Source of the DNA: Pseudanabaena yagii GIHE-NHR1
GTDB lineage: Bacteria; Cyanobacteriota; Cyanobacteriia; Pseudanabaenales; Pseudanabaenaceae
DNA: 64,000 nucleotides
Reading direction: 5' to 3'
Assembly: GCF_012863495.1 (NCBI RefSeq)
Contig: NZ_JAAVJL010000001.1
Span: forward strand, 3,343,501-3,407,500
Shown: piece after piece, positions 37,029 through 45,553 of the stretch
Layout of the letters: each line of letters opens with the position of its first letter
Position numbering within the stretch: the stretch's first letter is position 1
Program-made: the position numbers and the translations under genes
The notes under the pieces: generated by a model
Told to the model about the DNA's origin: nothing
What the model saw: only the letters and a program-made list of their open reading frames with translations
Databases searched by the model: none

Positions 37029-37361
37029 ATGCTTCTGCCCACAAACGCAGTAATTGCCAAAGAAAAATTGACAAAATACCTTTTGGTGCTTTTGCCTAAA
37101 GATGACAAATCGCAATTTCTTCAGAAAGCAGGATATATACTAGAAAACTGGCAGCAGCTAGAAATTGACCTGAGAGAGCAAATTTTGACACAACCTGCCA
37201 AATTTGTAGAGACGACAATCTATGGGAGTAAGTATAGAATTGATGCAATCCTAAGAGGAGTTAACGGAGTAGAGCTTGAAGTTACTACCATCTGGATGTT
37301 AACAAATCAACAAGCAAAGTTTGTTACCCTAATTCCTAAACGTTTGAGCGATCGCGAGTAA
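37029..37361 (+). CDS. DUF6883 domain protein
   Basis: 110 residues. MLLPTNAVIAKEKLTKYLLV, AGYILENWQQLEIDLREQIL, and YGSKYRIDAILRGVNGVELEV then TIWML match DUF6883, a small RelE/EndoU-like fold proposed to be a toxin domain. The DUF4926 gene starts 4 bp downstream, the usual partner. The pair probably acts as toxin and inhibitor; that role is inferred from pairing, not shown. Confidence 0.78.
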   Translation: MLLPTNAVIAKEKLTKYLLVLLPKDDKSQFLQKAGYILENWQQLEIDLREQILTQPAKFVETTIYGSKYRIDAILRGVNGVELEVTTIWMLTNQQAKFVTLIPKRLSDRE

Positions 37362-37365
37362 ATAT

Positions 37366-37695
37366 ATGAAACCTAAATTTCCTTTATTCTCTGAAGTGGT
37401 CTTACTGCAAGATATCCCCACATATAATCTCAAGCGTGGTTCAGTTGCTACGGTTGTAGAGCATTACAACATAAACGAATTAGGACAAGATGGCTATAGT
37501 CTCGAAGGTTTTGATATTCCAAATGTGACCGTCGAAGTCGCAGAATCACAAATTATTTCTGTCGAACAATGGCAAAAAGAGATGGAAATCCTAGAAAAAC
37601 TGCATCGATTAAGTGTAGTAAAACTAGTTCATTTAGAGTCATACATCGAGAAACTATTAAGCGAAGAAAGTAGCGATCAGCTGAAAGTATCTTAA
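37366..37695 (+). CDS. DUF4926 domain protein, partner of DUF6883
   Basis: 109 residues. MKPKFPLFSEVVLLQDIPTY, LKRGSVATVVEHY and YSLEGFD are DUF4926 features. A C-terminal extension of about 40 residues (EKLHRLSVVKLVHLESYIEK) goes beyond the usual length. The stop TAA lies at the edge of a DUF433 relic, so the end of this gene may have been set by that junction. A truncated second copy is at 38020. Confidence 0.78.
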   Translation: MKPKFPLFSEVVLLQDIPTYNLKRGSVATVVEHYNINELGQDGYSLEGFDIPNVTVEVAESQIISVEQWQKEMEILEKLHRLSVVKLVHLESYIEKLLSEESSDQLKVS

Positions 37696-37938
37696 GCGGC
37701 TATAGTCCTGAAGAAATTTCAGAATAACTAACAAGCTTAAACCTAGAAAAAATCTATGCTGCAATTACCTATTATTGAGCTAATCGCGCTCAAATTGATG
37801 AGTATATGTTTTTTCGCCTAGAACAGTCATAGGAACAACACTATCAAGAATGGCTAAAAAAAGAACCTTTAGAAGCGATCTCAAGACTGCGCTCAAATGG
37901 AAAACCCACAAAAAAGAAATTGTTACTCTTCTCATGAA
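37692..37938 (+). pseudogene. Second DUF433 relic with in-frame stops
   Basis: LSGYSPEEISE, stop, LTSLNLEKIYAAITYY, stop, ANRAQIDEYMFFRLEQS, stop, then HYQEWLKKEPLEAISRLRS. The first two parts match 35509-35605 almost base for base. The last part matches a separate scrap at about 36116-36165 (YFQEWLKKELLKGI). In this copy the pieces are contiguous. Confidence 0.65.
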
Positions 37939-38019
37939 AAAATGATCACCTACAGCGATCATCAGACAATGAGTTTTTAGAAAATAATCACGACCTCTTG
38001 GCGATCGGGAGTAAATATT

Positions 38020-38100
38020 ATGAAACCTAACTTTCCGCTGTTTTCTGAAGTTGTCTTAACGTTAGTTCGACGAACTAAAAGTAAGCAGGAGGGAGAGTAG
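38020..38100 (+). pseudogene. Truncated copy of the DUF4926 gene start
   Basis: ATG at 38020 gives MKPNFPLFSEVVLT, the same as the DUF4926 protein at 37366, including the upstream GATCGxGAGTAAATAT. After 14 codons the similarity ends at GTTAGTTCGACGAACTAA, a palindrome that opens an unrelated GC-rich segment. Confidence 0.7.
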
Positions 38101-38301
38101 GTAAGCCTTTGACCTGAAGCGCCAAAGCAGGTTAGCTCAATAGATGTTTCGGGGGAGGCGGGGAGGTATTTTATCTTAAAGAGCTGAAATGCTTGATGTG
38201 CAATAGTTTTAGCCTCGGAGGTCTTCGATATCTGAAACACCCGTCATTAAAAGCATTGAGCCCTTTGTCATGTTGGACTTCCTAGATTCGCCTATTGAAC
38301 C
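38055..38301. other. Unidentified GC-rich insert with palindromic edge
   Basis: It begins with TTAGTTCGACGAACTAA and is rich in GGGAG/GGGGAGG blocks, unlike the AT-rich island around it. The minus strand is open for about 60 codons (GQRLTYSPSCLLLVRRT) but that frame runs on into the antisense of the DUF4926 relic, so a gene is unlikely. It may be a non-coding repeat or the end of a larger element. Confidence 0.4.
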
Positions 38302-38350
38302 AAAAAAATAATGAAGTACCGTGCTTTGCAAGGCACTTCATTATTTTTTT
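38302..38350. terminator. Palindrome overlapping the histidine kinase stop
   Basis: AAAAAATAATGAAGT pairs with ACTTCATTATTTTTT around a GTGCTTTGCAA apex. The kinase stop codon (38351-38349) touches the right arm. Confidence 0.75.
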
Positions 38351-40391
38351 AGCTAATTGGTAACAACACTTCAAACTCAGTGCCTATAGTGACATCACCT
38401 TGGTGATTGAGATAGGGCGATCGCAACACGATTTTGCCATGATGCTGTTGGGTAATGATTTGATGGCAGATAGCTAGCCCCAAGCCAGTACCTTTACTTT
38501 GACCTTTAGTTGTAAAGAAATTATCAAAGATGCGATCTTGAATCTCATGGGGAATACCCATTCCATTATCCGCAATCTTGACTGATATCCATTTACGATT
38601 ATCGAGTTCAGCAATCGCCGCAGAAATCACAACTAATGGTTGCCATGCAATATCAGATATAGTCTGAACTTGACCTAACCGACGACTGTCCTCATTTTCC
38701 TCTTTATGTAAAGCTTGATTGCGCTTCTGGATTAAATCAGGTTGCGATCGCAAATCCATCAAAGCATCAATGGCATTACTGAGCAAATTCATAAACACTT
38801 GGATTAAGCGATCGGTATATCCATTAATTTTGGGAAGATTAATGTAGTTTTTGATAATCTGCACATTTCTAGTTCTGCCACTGAGAATCGTTAGGCTACT
38901 ATCTACACATTCCAGTAAATCAATCGGTTCTGGGCTAGCCTGATCTTCCATATGTGAAAGACTTTGTAATGTATCCACCAAGCGACGCAGATATTTTGAA
39001 CCAGATTGAATACTTCGCACAACTTGGGGTAAATCAGAACGAACAAAATCCCAATCTACTTGTTCTAGAGTTTTACTGATCATTGGCGATGAGGTCCCAT
39101 ATTCTGCCTCATAAGCCTTTAAAATCTGCATTACACCTTCGATATAGGTCAAGAGACATTCCGTATTTCCATAAATCGCTGATACAGGATTACGAATATC
39201 ATGGGATACCTCAGCAACAATCTGCCCCAAACTTGCCATCTTTTCCGTTTGAAACATCGTTGCCTGTGTCTGTTCGCGTAATAACTTAGTCGCTAGTTCG
39301 TGAATATGGGACTGTGCTTGTAACAAATCGTGAATATCTAGTACGGAATAAACTTCATCCTCTTGATGCACAACTACGGGTTCATAAATATCTCCACTAG
39401 CACGACTAAGAGCCTTTTGCGATGCCATGACAATCGAGATATTTCCCTGCAATCGGAGAATCTGAGTTTCTGCTTGTTCGTAGAGAACTCGTAAAGGTCT
39501 TTTTAAAAATAATTCAAGGGCATAGGGACGACTCAAACATTCTAAAAATTTACGCCGAGATAGCATCCCCACAAAAAATTCTTTCTCATAAATGATCAGT
39601 CCTGGCAAAAGGGGATCATCCTGAAATAGTTTTTGGGCAGCACCACCAACTTCATCTAAATCAATTTTGACCCTATATAGCTTTAATTCTGAGATAGTTG
39701 CATCTAGTGCTATTTGCCTTTGAGAACTAGGTAAGGAATTACTGATTGATTTGACTTCAGGCTCACTTGCCATGACCATCAGAGGAATCATTGCCATTTT
39801 TCTGGCTAACTCCTCAGTTGCCGTTTGTCGAATGTTTTTACCCTGCAATGTACCGCGATCAGGCTGATTCTGTCTCAACTTCAGTGCACTAATCGATGCT
39901 TTCAAAACCTCTGGCTTAACTTCTATCCCTATAGATTTTGCGGCAATCACCAATGATGAACTGAGGTTATGGATAGAGACCTTAGGTAAGAGATCGATCG
40001 CGCCACGACGAATTGCCCAACGCTTTTCTACTTCTTTAATTTGAGTCTGTCTTGGATTAATAAGCAGAATTTTTACTTGAGGAGCATTATCTGTACACCA
40101 CTTACAAAGTTCCGTCGCCAATAATGATGTTCCACCCTCATGCCTAACACCAATATCGGCAATTATTAGCTCAGGTAAGGATTGATTAGCTTTTAATTTT
40201 TGAGTGAGCAGTTTTAGTAAATCTTGGGATTCAGGGGCTGCCCAAACTTCAAGTTGATGCGATGATAAAGCTTTATGCCAAATCATCGCTTGCTCTTCTG
40301 ACAATTGAGCAAGTAAGACAGATTTAACCACACAGTCCCCAACTAACAAAGTGCCTAATTGATAGTAAAGTCTGACAATGTGTATACACAA
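38349..40391 (-). CDS. Sensor histidine kinase with pseudo-receiver and CBS-like domain
   Basis: Up to 680 residues. Residues 23-160 resemble a receiver domain (D79 in IIADI, K137) with weak motifs. Residues 235-360 look CBS-like (LYRVKIDLDEV, then VVHQEDEVYSVLDIHDLLQ). A coiled linker leads to the HisKA H-box EVSHDIRNPVSAI with H397, then N-box NLLSNAIDAL, G1 KIADNGMGIP and G2 GTGLGLAICHQI. It is a soluble phosphotransfer kinase. GTG 40331 with GGGGA just before it is an alternative start that would drop 20 unlikely residues. No response regulator is adjacent. Confidence 0.85.
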   Translation of the reverse strand: MCIHIVRLYYQLGTLLVGDCVVKSVLLAQLSEEQAMIWHKALSSHQLEVWAAPESQDLLKLLTQKLKANQSLPELIIADIGVRHEGGTSLLATELCKWCTDNAPQVKILLINPRQTQIKEVEKRWAIRRGAIDLLPKVSIHNLSSSLVIAAKSIGIEVKPEVLKASISALKLRQNQPDRGTLQGKNIRQTATEELARKMAMIPLMVMASEPEVKSISNSLPSSQRQIALDATISELKLYRVKIDLDEVGGAAQKLFQDDPLLPGLIIYEKEFFVGMLSRRKFLECLSRPYALELFLKRPLRVLYEQAETQILRLQGNISIVMASQKALSRASGDIYEPVVVHQEDEVYSVLDIHDLLQAQSHIHELATKLLREQTQATMFQTEKMASLGQIVAEVSHDIRNPVSAIYGNTECLLTYIEGVMQILKAYEAEYGTSSPMISKTLEQVDWDFVRSDLPQVVRSIQSGSKYLRRLVDTLQSLSHMEDQASPEPIDLLECVDSSLTILSGRTRNVQIIKNYINLPKINGYTDRLIQVFMNLLSNAIDALMDLRSQPDLIQKRNQALHKEENEDSRRLGQVQTISDIAWQPLVVISAAIAELDNRKWISVKIADNGMGIPHEIQDRIFDNFFTTKGQSKGTGLGLAICHQIITQQHHGKIVLRSPYLNHQGDVTIGTEFEVLLPIS

Positions 40392-40439
40392 GCCAAAAAA
40401 GATAACCTAAACTTAACCCGAAGTTAATTTTTTAAGGAT

Positions 40440-40532
40440 ATATAGCCATCCTAAATGGTTTGTGGAAACGCACCCCAAAGTGTTGGTCTTCCACAAACCC
40501 AAAAATCTACCAATGATTTAGGACTGCTATAT
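40440..40532. mobile_element. 93-bp MITE, copy 1
   Basis: The ends are ATATAGCCATCCTAAAT and ATTTAGGACTGCTATAT, inverted with mismatches. Inside, GGTTTGTGGAA pairs with TTCCACAAACC. The whole element can fold into one hairpin. A related copy lies in inverse orientation at 41887-41958. Confidence 0.65.
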
Positions 40533-40701
40533 GACGCTTTTTGTCAGACAGCGGTAAGACTTTTATAGTACTTTGCTGCAATCATAACGATGTACAGAGG
40601 TTTGAGTCATTACTGAATGTGATGACTCAAACCTCTGTACTAACTGGAAAAGCTATATCTCAGCGATCGTATAGAATAAAAAAACTGAATTGGATTTTTT
40701 C

Positions 40702-41889
40702 ATGACACGAATTTGTATTCTTGGTGGTGGTTTTGGCGGTTTGTATACTGCGCTTAATCTCGCACGGCTACCTTGGGCGGTCATGCCTGAAATTATCCTG
40801 ATTGATAAAAGCGATCGCTTCTTATTTACACCATTTCTCTATGAGCTAGTCACAGCCGAAATGCAAGAATGGGAAATCGCGCCCACATTTACGGAATTAC
40901 TCGCTGATACAGGGATTCAGTTTATTCAAGGTCTCATAACTAATATTAATTTTGAAGCGAAGCAAGTAGAAGTTAATATCGGTCAACCGAATGTATTGTC
41001 ATACGATCGCCTAGTTTTAGCGATCGGTGGCGAAACACCGATGCATTATGTCGCAGGAGCTTCGGAATATGCCATTCCTTTTCGGAATCTCAATGATTTT
41101 TATCGACTTAATAGCAAACTGGAATTGTTAGAAGCTTCCAATCGCGACAAGATTCGTGTATGTATCGCAGGTGGTGGTAGTAGCGGGGTTGAGCTTGCTT
41201 GTAAAATCGCTGATCGCCTCAAAGATCGTGGTCGAGTCCGCCTAGTTGATCGCAATGCCAAAATTTTAGCTAACTCCACAGAGGCAAATCGGGCGATCGC
41301 CGAACTTGCCCTGTCCCAACGTGGTGTATGGACAGATCTAAATACCAGAGTTTCCCAAGTAACTGAAGATGAAGTTACTCTAGACTATGCCGACGGCAGT
41401 GATACCTTGCCAGTTGATATTGTGCTTTGGACAGTGGGAAGCACCTTCTCTAAAGTAATTCAAAATCTCCCAATTGGTCATAATCGGCAAGGTGCGATCG
41501 CTACTGAGCCAACTTTACAGGTTAAGGGGTATGCCGATGTCTTTGCGATCGGTGATTTAGCAGGACTAGATGTCAATGGTGAGCCTTTGCCAGCCACAGC
41601 ACAGGTTGCCTTCCAGCAGTCACAATATTGTGCATGGAATATCTGGGCAAGCCTCAATCAAAAATCCCTAGTCAACTTTAACTACATTCCTCTCGGTGAA
41701 TTTATTAGTTTAGGAGTTGATGGGGCAACTGCTTCTATTTTTGGTAAATTTAGCATTGATGGACTGCCCGCCAGCGCCATGCGAAGATTAGCCTACTTAC
41801 TAAGAATGCCAACCCTCCAACATCAATGGAAGATTGGCACTCATTGGCTAACTAAACCCTTAATCGAAATGTTTAGAAAGTCTGTGTAG
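40702..41889 (+). CDS. Type II NADH dehydrogenase-like FAD oxidoreductase
   Basis: 395 residues. MTRICILGGGFGGLYTALNL is the FAD-binding Rossmann motif, VCIAGGGSSGVELA the NAD(P)H one, and DVFAIGDLA the C-terminal FAD contact. This is the NDH-2 family. In cyanobacteria its members serve redox sensing and demethylnaphthoquinone reduction; which applies here is open. TTG 40690 is in frame, but ATG 40702 begins the Rossmann strand. The stop TAG (41887-41889) is at the edge of a MITE copy, so the tail may have been altered. Confidence 0.85.
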   Translation: MTRICILGGGFGGLYTALNLARLPWAVMPEIILIDKSDRFLFTPFLYELVTAEMQEWEIAPTFTELLADTGIQFIQGLITNINFEAKQVEVNIGQPNVLSYDRLVLAIGGETPMHYVAGASEYAIPFRNLNDFYRLNSKLELLEASNRDKIRVCIAGGGSSGVELACKIADRLKDRGRVRLVDRNAKILANSTEANRAIAELALSQRGVWTDLNTRVSQVTEDEVTLDYADGSDTLPVDIVLWTVGSTFSKVIQNLPIGHNRQGAIATEPTLQVKGYADVFAIGDLAGLDVNGEPLPATAQVAFQQSQYCAWNIWASLNQKSLVNFNYIPLGEFISLGVDGATASIFGKFSIDGLPASAMRRLAYLLRMPTLQHQWKIGTHWLTKPLIEMFRKSV

Positions 41890-41958
41890 TAGTCCCAAAT
41901 CATTAGTAGATTTTGGGGTTTGTAGAAGTGCGCCTCGAAGGCGTAGGCTTCCACAAAA
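41887..41958. mobile_element. Truncated MITE, copy 2 in inverse orientation
   Basis: TAGTAGTCCCAAATCATT, then GGTTTGTAGAAG, inner CGCCTCGAAGGCG and CTTCCACAAAA match the reverse complement of the element at 40440-40532. The far terminus is missing. It begins at the stop codon of the oxidoreductase gene. Confidence 0.6.
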
Positions 41959-42003
41959 GATCAATAAGAGAGATAGGACGTTTTCCCATCTCTCTTATTG
42001 ATC
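41959..42003. terminator. Palindrome containing the HpsJ-like stop codon
   Basis: GATCAATAAGAGAGAT pairs exactly with ATCTCTCTTATTGATC around AGGACGTTTTCCC. The HpsJ-like gene ends inside the right arm (41995). Confidence 0.75.
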
Positions 42004-42792
42004 TTCGGAATCTAAAGAATCATTTTCAAAGGTAGGTGTACTGGCAACATCAGCCAAACTAGTTGCGGACTTAGAGCCTTTTTTCTTGCGACGTTGATTA
42101 GTTCTTGTCCACTTCGTTTGATTCCAAATGCCAAATAGGACGAACGCCGAAACTATCGCTTCAAAATACCATTTAAGTGCTTGCTTAACGAGCTGACGAA
42201 ATGTCTTATTTTTGCCTTCCTCAATGTTTTGCTTAATCGCCTTCTCATTCTTGGTAATTTCTGCCTCTAATTGATTTCTCAACTCCGCAGGATTATTTTT
42301 ATCCAATTTGATATTTGGCGATCGCTTCTCAATAAATTCTGCGGCTTTCTTTAAATTAGCATCATTAGTATTTTTGATATTTTCTTTGATGGCATTAAAT
42401 TGAGCAATTTGTTGGGATGCAACAGCGCTAGCTTGAGTGTTATTGTCGCCATTGATCCGAATTGCTGCACTAATACCGATAAATAGCATGATCACAAAGA
42501 AAATGCTTAATAATAGTGATAGCCATGACAAAAACTTGAGGATATTTTTACCAAAAGCAGAACGCGCTGTTGATTCACCATAAAATACTAAAACTAAGCC
42601 AATAATCGGAACAGGAGAAGTACCAACTAGCTTGCCTAATGTAGTAAATTCCCATGTGGGATCTTGGACAAACTTGGGAGGTAATAGTGCATCCGCAAAG
42701 TTAGAAAGTGCTAGTAATAAAAGTCCATAACCTGCGAGACGAAGTAGGTTAGCGGTAATTACCTCAGTGGAATTTGAATTTGAATTACTCAT
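41995..42792 (-). CDS. HpsJ-like membrane protein (exosortase/polysaccharide-associated)
   Basis: 265 residues. Two N-terminal TM helices (about 15-35 and 60-80) frame LPPKFVQDPTWEFTTLGKLV and VPIIGLVLVFYGE, the HpsJ-like signature. A third TM follows near 95-120, then a charged coiled coil (about 135-205), a fourth TM and a basic-acidic tail. HpsJ is tied to hormogonium polysaccharide, and relatives accompany cyanoexosortases. TTG 42822 is in frame upstream; ATG 42792 is used. The exosortase-associated gene is 93 bp upstream on the same strand. Confidence 0.7.
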   Translation of the reverse strand: MSNSNSNSTEVITANLLRLAGYGLLLLALSNFADALLPPKFVQDPTWEFTTLGKLVGTSPVPIIGLVLVFYGESTARSAFGKNILKFLSWLSLLLSIFFVIMLFIGISAAIRINGDNNTQASAVASQQIAQFNAIKENIKNTNDANLKKAAEFIEKRSPNIKLDKNNPAELRNQLEAEITKNEKAIKQNIEEGKNKTFRQLVKQALKWYFEAIVSAFVLFGIWNQTKWTRTNQRRKKKGSKSATSLADVASTPTFENDSLDSEDQ

Positions 42793-42885
42793 GTTTTGTA
42801 AATTAAAAGTTACATTAATCAATCACAGCAAAAGCTTGGATATTTTGATTACGCCTATAGCAAAATGCAAATTGATATAGTGATG

Positions 42886-43758
42886 TTAAGGCTGGGGAAA
42901 GTTTGTTTTCCACCATTCATACCACGAAATCCAAATTTTCTCTAATTTTTGATTAGTAGCAGCCCTATCCTTATCTGCTGTTAATGGTGTAGACATTAAT
43001 GTCCATAGACAACGCCGATCTCGTAGATCTTTCTGTCCTAATAACCAACTAATGATCACATCCCGATCCATAGCGCGATCGCTAGCATTATCATCAAACT
43101 GTTCTTTGGTGACTGTCGATATTCCCCTTGGATTAATGCAGGCAGTTAAATAAGCTTGATTTTGATAAGTAAACATTGCATAGTAGCCGATGGGGTCTTT
43201 ACGCACAATTTTTTGGCGGATCTCATCTTCATTCATATCAATATTGGCTAGTTCTTTCAGGAAAATGGGAATATCCCCTTCCGTTCCTACGCCATAACGC
43301 AAAGCAATATCTATAGGCTGATTATCTACCAAAAATTTGTAACGGTGTCCCGATAAATATTTGGGTTTAAAATAGAAATCTTTTGTATCGATGAGAGGTT
43401 CTGATTGTGTCAACTTCGCTTCAGTTAGCTCAAGCCGTTCAGGAAACATAGCAGGTGTAGGTTTACCAATATTACCATCTACAAGAGAGCGTAGGAAAAT
43501 TAACAAGCTACCAGCAACTAAGATAGCAAGTAATCCAAAGCGTAATTTTTGATTCTTATAATTGTAATTAGGCTGATAATTGGTTACATCATTAATAGAA
43601 TCTTTCGGTTTATCTACTGGCTTAATTCCGTCAGCTTGCTCTACTTCATTCATCTTATGAATAGTGTCATCAACAGAAGTAATCTTTGGTTGTTCAGGAT
43701 TAACTGCATCAATTGGATTTACTTTTTGGGAGTCTGATTGATCCTCTGCGTTTTCCAT
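42886..43758 (-). CDS. Cyanoexosortase system-associated protein (EpsI-like)
   Basis: 290 residues. The charged N-terminal 70 residues look disordered, one TM sits at about 73-92, and a periplasmic domain follows. The C-terminus has RRCLWTLMSTPL and ends WYEWWKTNFPQP, as in cyanoexosortase A/B system-associated proteins. These sit beside the transpeptidase that processes CTERM proteins. No exosortase is adjacent. It forms a two-gene unit with the HpsJ-like gene. Confidence 0.65.
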   Translation of the reverse strand: MENAEDQSDSQKVNPIDAVNPEQPKITSVDDTIHKMNEVEQADGIKPVDKPKDSINDVTNYQPNYNYKNQKLRFGLLAILVAGSLLIFLRSLVDGNIGKPTPAMFPERLELTEAKLTQSEPLIDTKDFYFKPKYLSGHRYKFLVDNQPIDIALRYGVGTEGDIPIFLKELANIDMNEDEIRQKIVRKDPIGYYAMFTYQNQAYLTACINPRGISTVTKEQFDDNASDRAMDRDVIISWLLGQKDLRDRRCLWTLMSTPLTADKDRAATNQKLEKIWISWYEWWKTNFPQP

Positions 43759-43911
43759 AGAATTCTTGATAATGCTTGGATTTTGTAGTTCTTAAAGTGA
43801 TTTTGTAACTATTTTTTAACTATTTAACGGGATAACTACTCATAGAGTTTTGTTCTGACTATCATAAAATCTAATCGCACCTGATCGATTAGCGATCGCC
43901 TAAAATGACCT

Positions 43912-45510
43912 ATGAACAATTCGCCAATGAATTCTCCAGCAGCAATATCTTGGCTTGATCGCGTTGGTAATTGGAATCCTCAATTATTACGAGAGATTCG
44001 TGGCAAGCTCAAATTAAGGAATCTGATAGTCGCGATTAGCATATCACTACTATTCCAAATCATATTACTTCTGTTCTATAGCCAACGCATACCTAGCGAA
44101 GAGTGCTATGCCCAAGTACGTGGATTTGGCTGTGCAAAATCTTGGGCAGATTGGTGGTTAGAGCAATTTCGATTTATTACTTGGACTGAGCCTTTTGTTT
44201 TATTTCTAGCGGGAGTTTATAGTCTCATCTCAGATATTTCCCTTGAAGACTATAAGGGTACGCTCAACTTTATTCGGATCAGTCCGCGATCGAGCATTAG
44301 CATTCTCATGGGCAAAATCATGGGTGTACCATTGCTTGCCTATATTGGGCTTGGCTTAGTTATCCCCTATCACTTGCTAGCCGCCATTAATGCCAATGTC
44401 CCGATCGCTTTTTTATTAAGTTTTTATGTATTACTGATAGGCACTGCCTTTCTTTTGTTTAGTGGGGCAATTTTGTTGGCTTTGCTTAGTGGTTGGCAAG
44501 CCAAGTTTGGTGGACAAGTAACCGCAGGAGCCTTAGTATTTTCGTTTGTTACCTTTGTTTGGATTGTGCCTGCATTTATGTGGTGGAATATCTTCACTGC
44601 ATGGAGCAGTTTCAGTAAGGTTTTAGTAGGCGGACGCATCAACGCTATCCAAGCAGAATGGTGGTATTTACCAATTACTTCCAACATCTGGACTTCACAT
44701 ATTTTTACAGTTGTAAATCTAGTGATTTTAAGCTTAGCGATCTGGCGCATTTTAGAAAGACGCTTTCACAATCCCACCGCAACTATAGTCAGCAAAGGGC
44801 AGAGCTATCTGGTAACTCTGTATCTAGAAATCTTGATGTTAGGATTTTGTATCCAATCTGGTTTTGCCGATAAGGGATTTTACGGAGAATTCCAGTTCCT
44901 GCTGATGTTGTTTATTTACATTGCTAACTTCTTTGTGTTTTTAGCCGCGATTACCGCTCTCACGCCCCAAAGACAATCCTTGCTGGATTGGGTAAGATTT
45001 GGAGCATTGTCCACCACTGAGGAGCATCCATCGGGTTTTGGCTATATTTTGCGGGATTTGATTTGGTCAGATAAAAGTCCCGCCCCGATCGCGATCGCCA
45101 TTAACCTCTTAATTACCCAGTTACCAATTTTAGTTTGGGTAAATTCGTGGAATAATGCCGAAATGCGGAGTAGGGCGTTGATAGTTATTGCTTCCTTTGC
45201 GATCTCGATCTTGATCCTATCTTTAGTCACCCAGTTGATTTTATTACTCAAAAACCGTAACCCTTCAGCATGGGCAACAGGTACAGTTTCAGCATTGATT
45301 TTTCTACCAGTATTGATCATGCTTAGTCTGTCGATCACCCCCGAACGCTATGCAGGAGTCTGGTTGTTTTTTGGATTCCCTTGGGTTGTGGTCGCAAATA
45401 TCAAACTTTCTGATATCATTCTTGCCTTCGGAGGACAAATTTTCGTAATAATTGCCTTGTCATTACAACTCATTTATCAGCTACAACGCGCTAAAATGCG
45501 AGAGACTTAG
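43912..45510 (+). CDS. ABC-2-like membrane permease
   Basis: 532 residues, about 12 hydrophobic segments. NPQLLREIRGKLKLRNLIVA before TM1 is the cytoplasmic coupling helix of cyanobacterial ABC-2 permeases, and DISLEDYKGTLNFIRISPRS follows. The substrate is unknown. The ATPase downstream is of the importer type, so it is probably not the partner. It is followed by potA at 44 bp, which may only share the transcript. Confidence 0.75.
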   Translation: MNNSPMNSPAAISWLDRVGNWNPQLLREIRGKLKLRNLIVAISISLLFQIILLLFYSQRIPSEECYAQVRGFGCAKSWADWWLEQFRFITWTEPFVLFLAGVYSLISDISLEDYKGTLNFIRISPRSSISILMGKIMGVPLLAYIGLGLVIPYHLLAAINANVPIAFLLSFYVLLIGTAFLLFSGAILLALLSGWQAKFGGQVTAGALVFSFVTFVWIVPAFMWWNIFTAWSSFSKVLVGGRINAIQAEWWYLPITSNIWTSHIFTVVNLVILSLAIWRILERRFHNPTATIVSKGQSYLVTLYLEILMLGFCIQSGFADKGFYGEFQFLLMLFIYIANFFVFLAAITALTPQRQSLLDWVRFGALSTTEEHPSGFGYILRDLIWSDKSPAPIAIAINLLITQLPILVWVNSWNNAEMRSRALIVIASFAISILILSLVTQLILLLKNRNPSAWATGTVSALIFLPVLIMLSLSITPERYAGVWLFFGFPWVVVANIKLSDIILAFGGQIFVIIALSLQLIYQLQRAKMRET

Positions 45511-45553
45511 TGACTGGAATTTTGATTAATTTAGTAGACGCTTGAGCAACAAC

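Noticed and set aside
37977-38240. 87-codon minus-strand ORF over the GC-rich insert
   Set aside because: It runs antisense through the DUF4926 relic and changes composition midway. A chance frame in a repeat is more likely.
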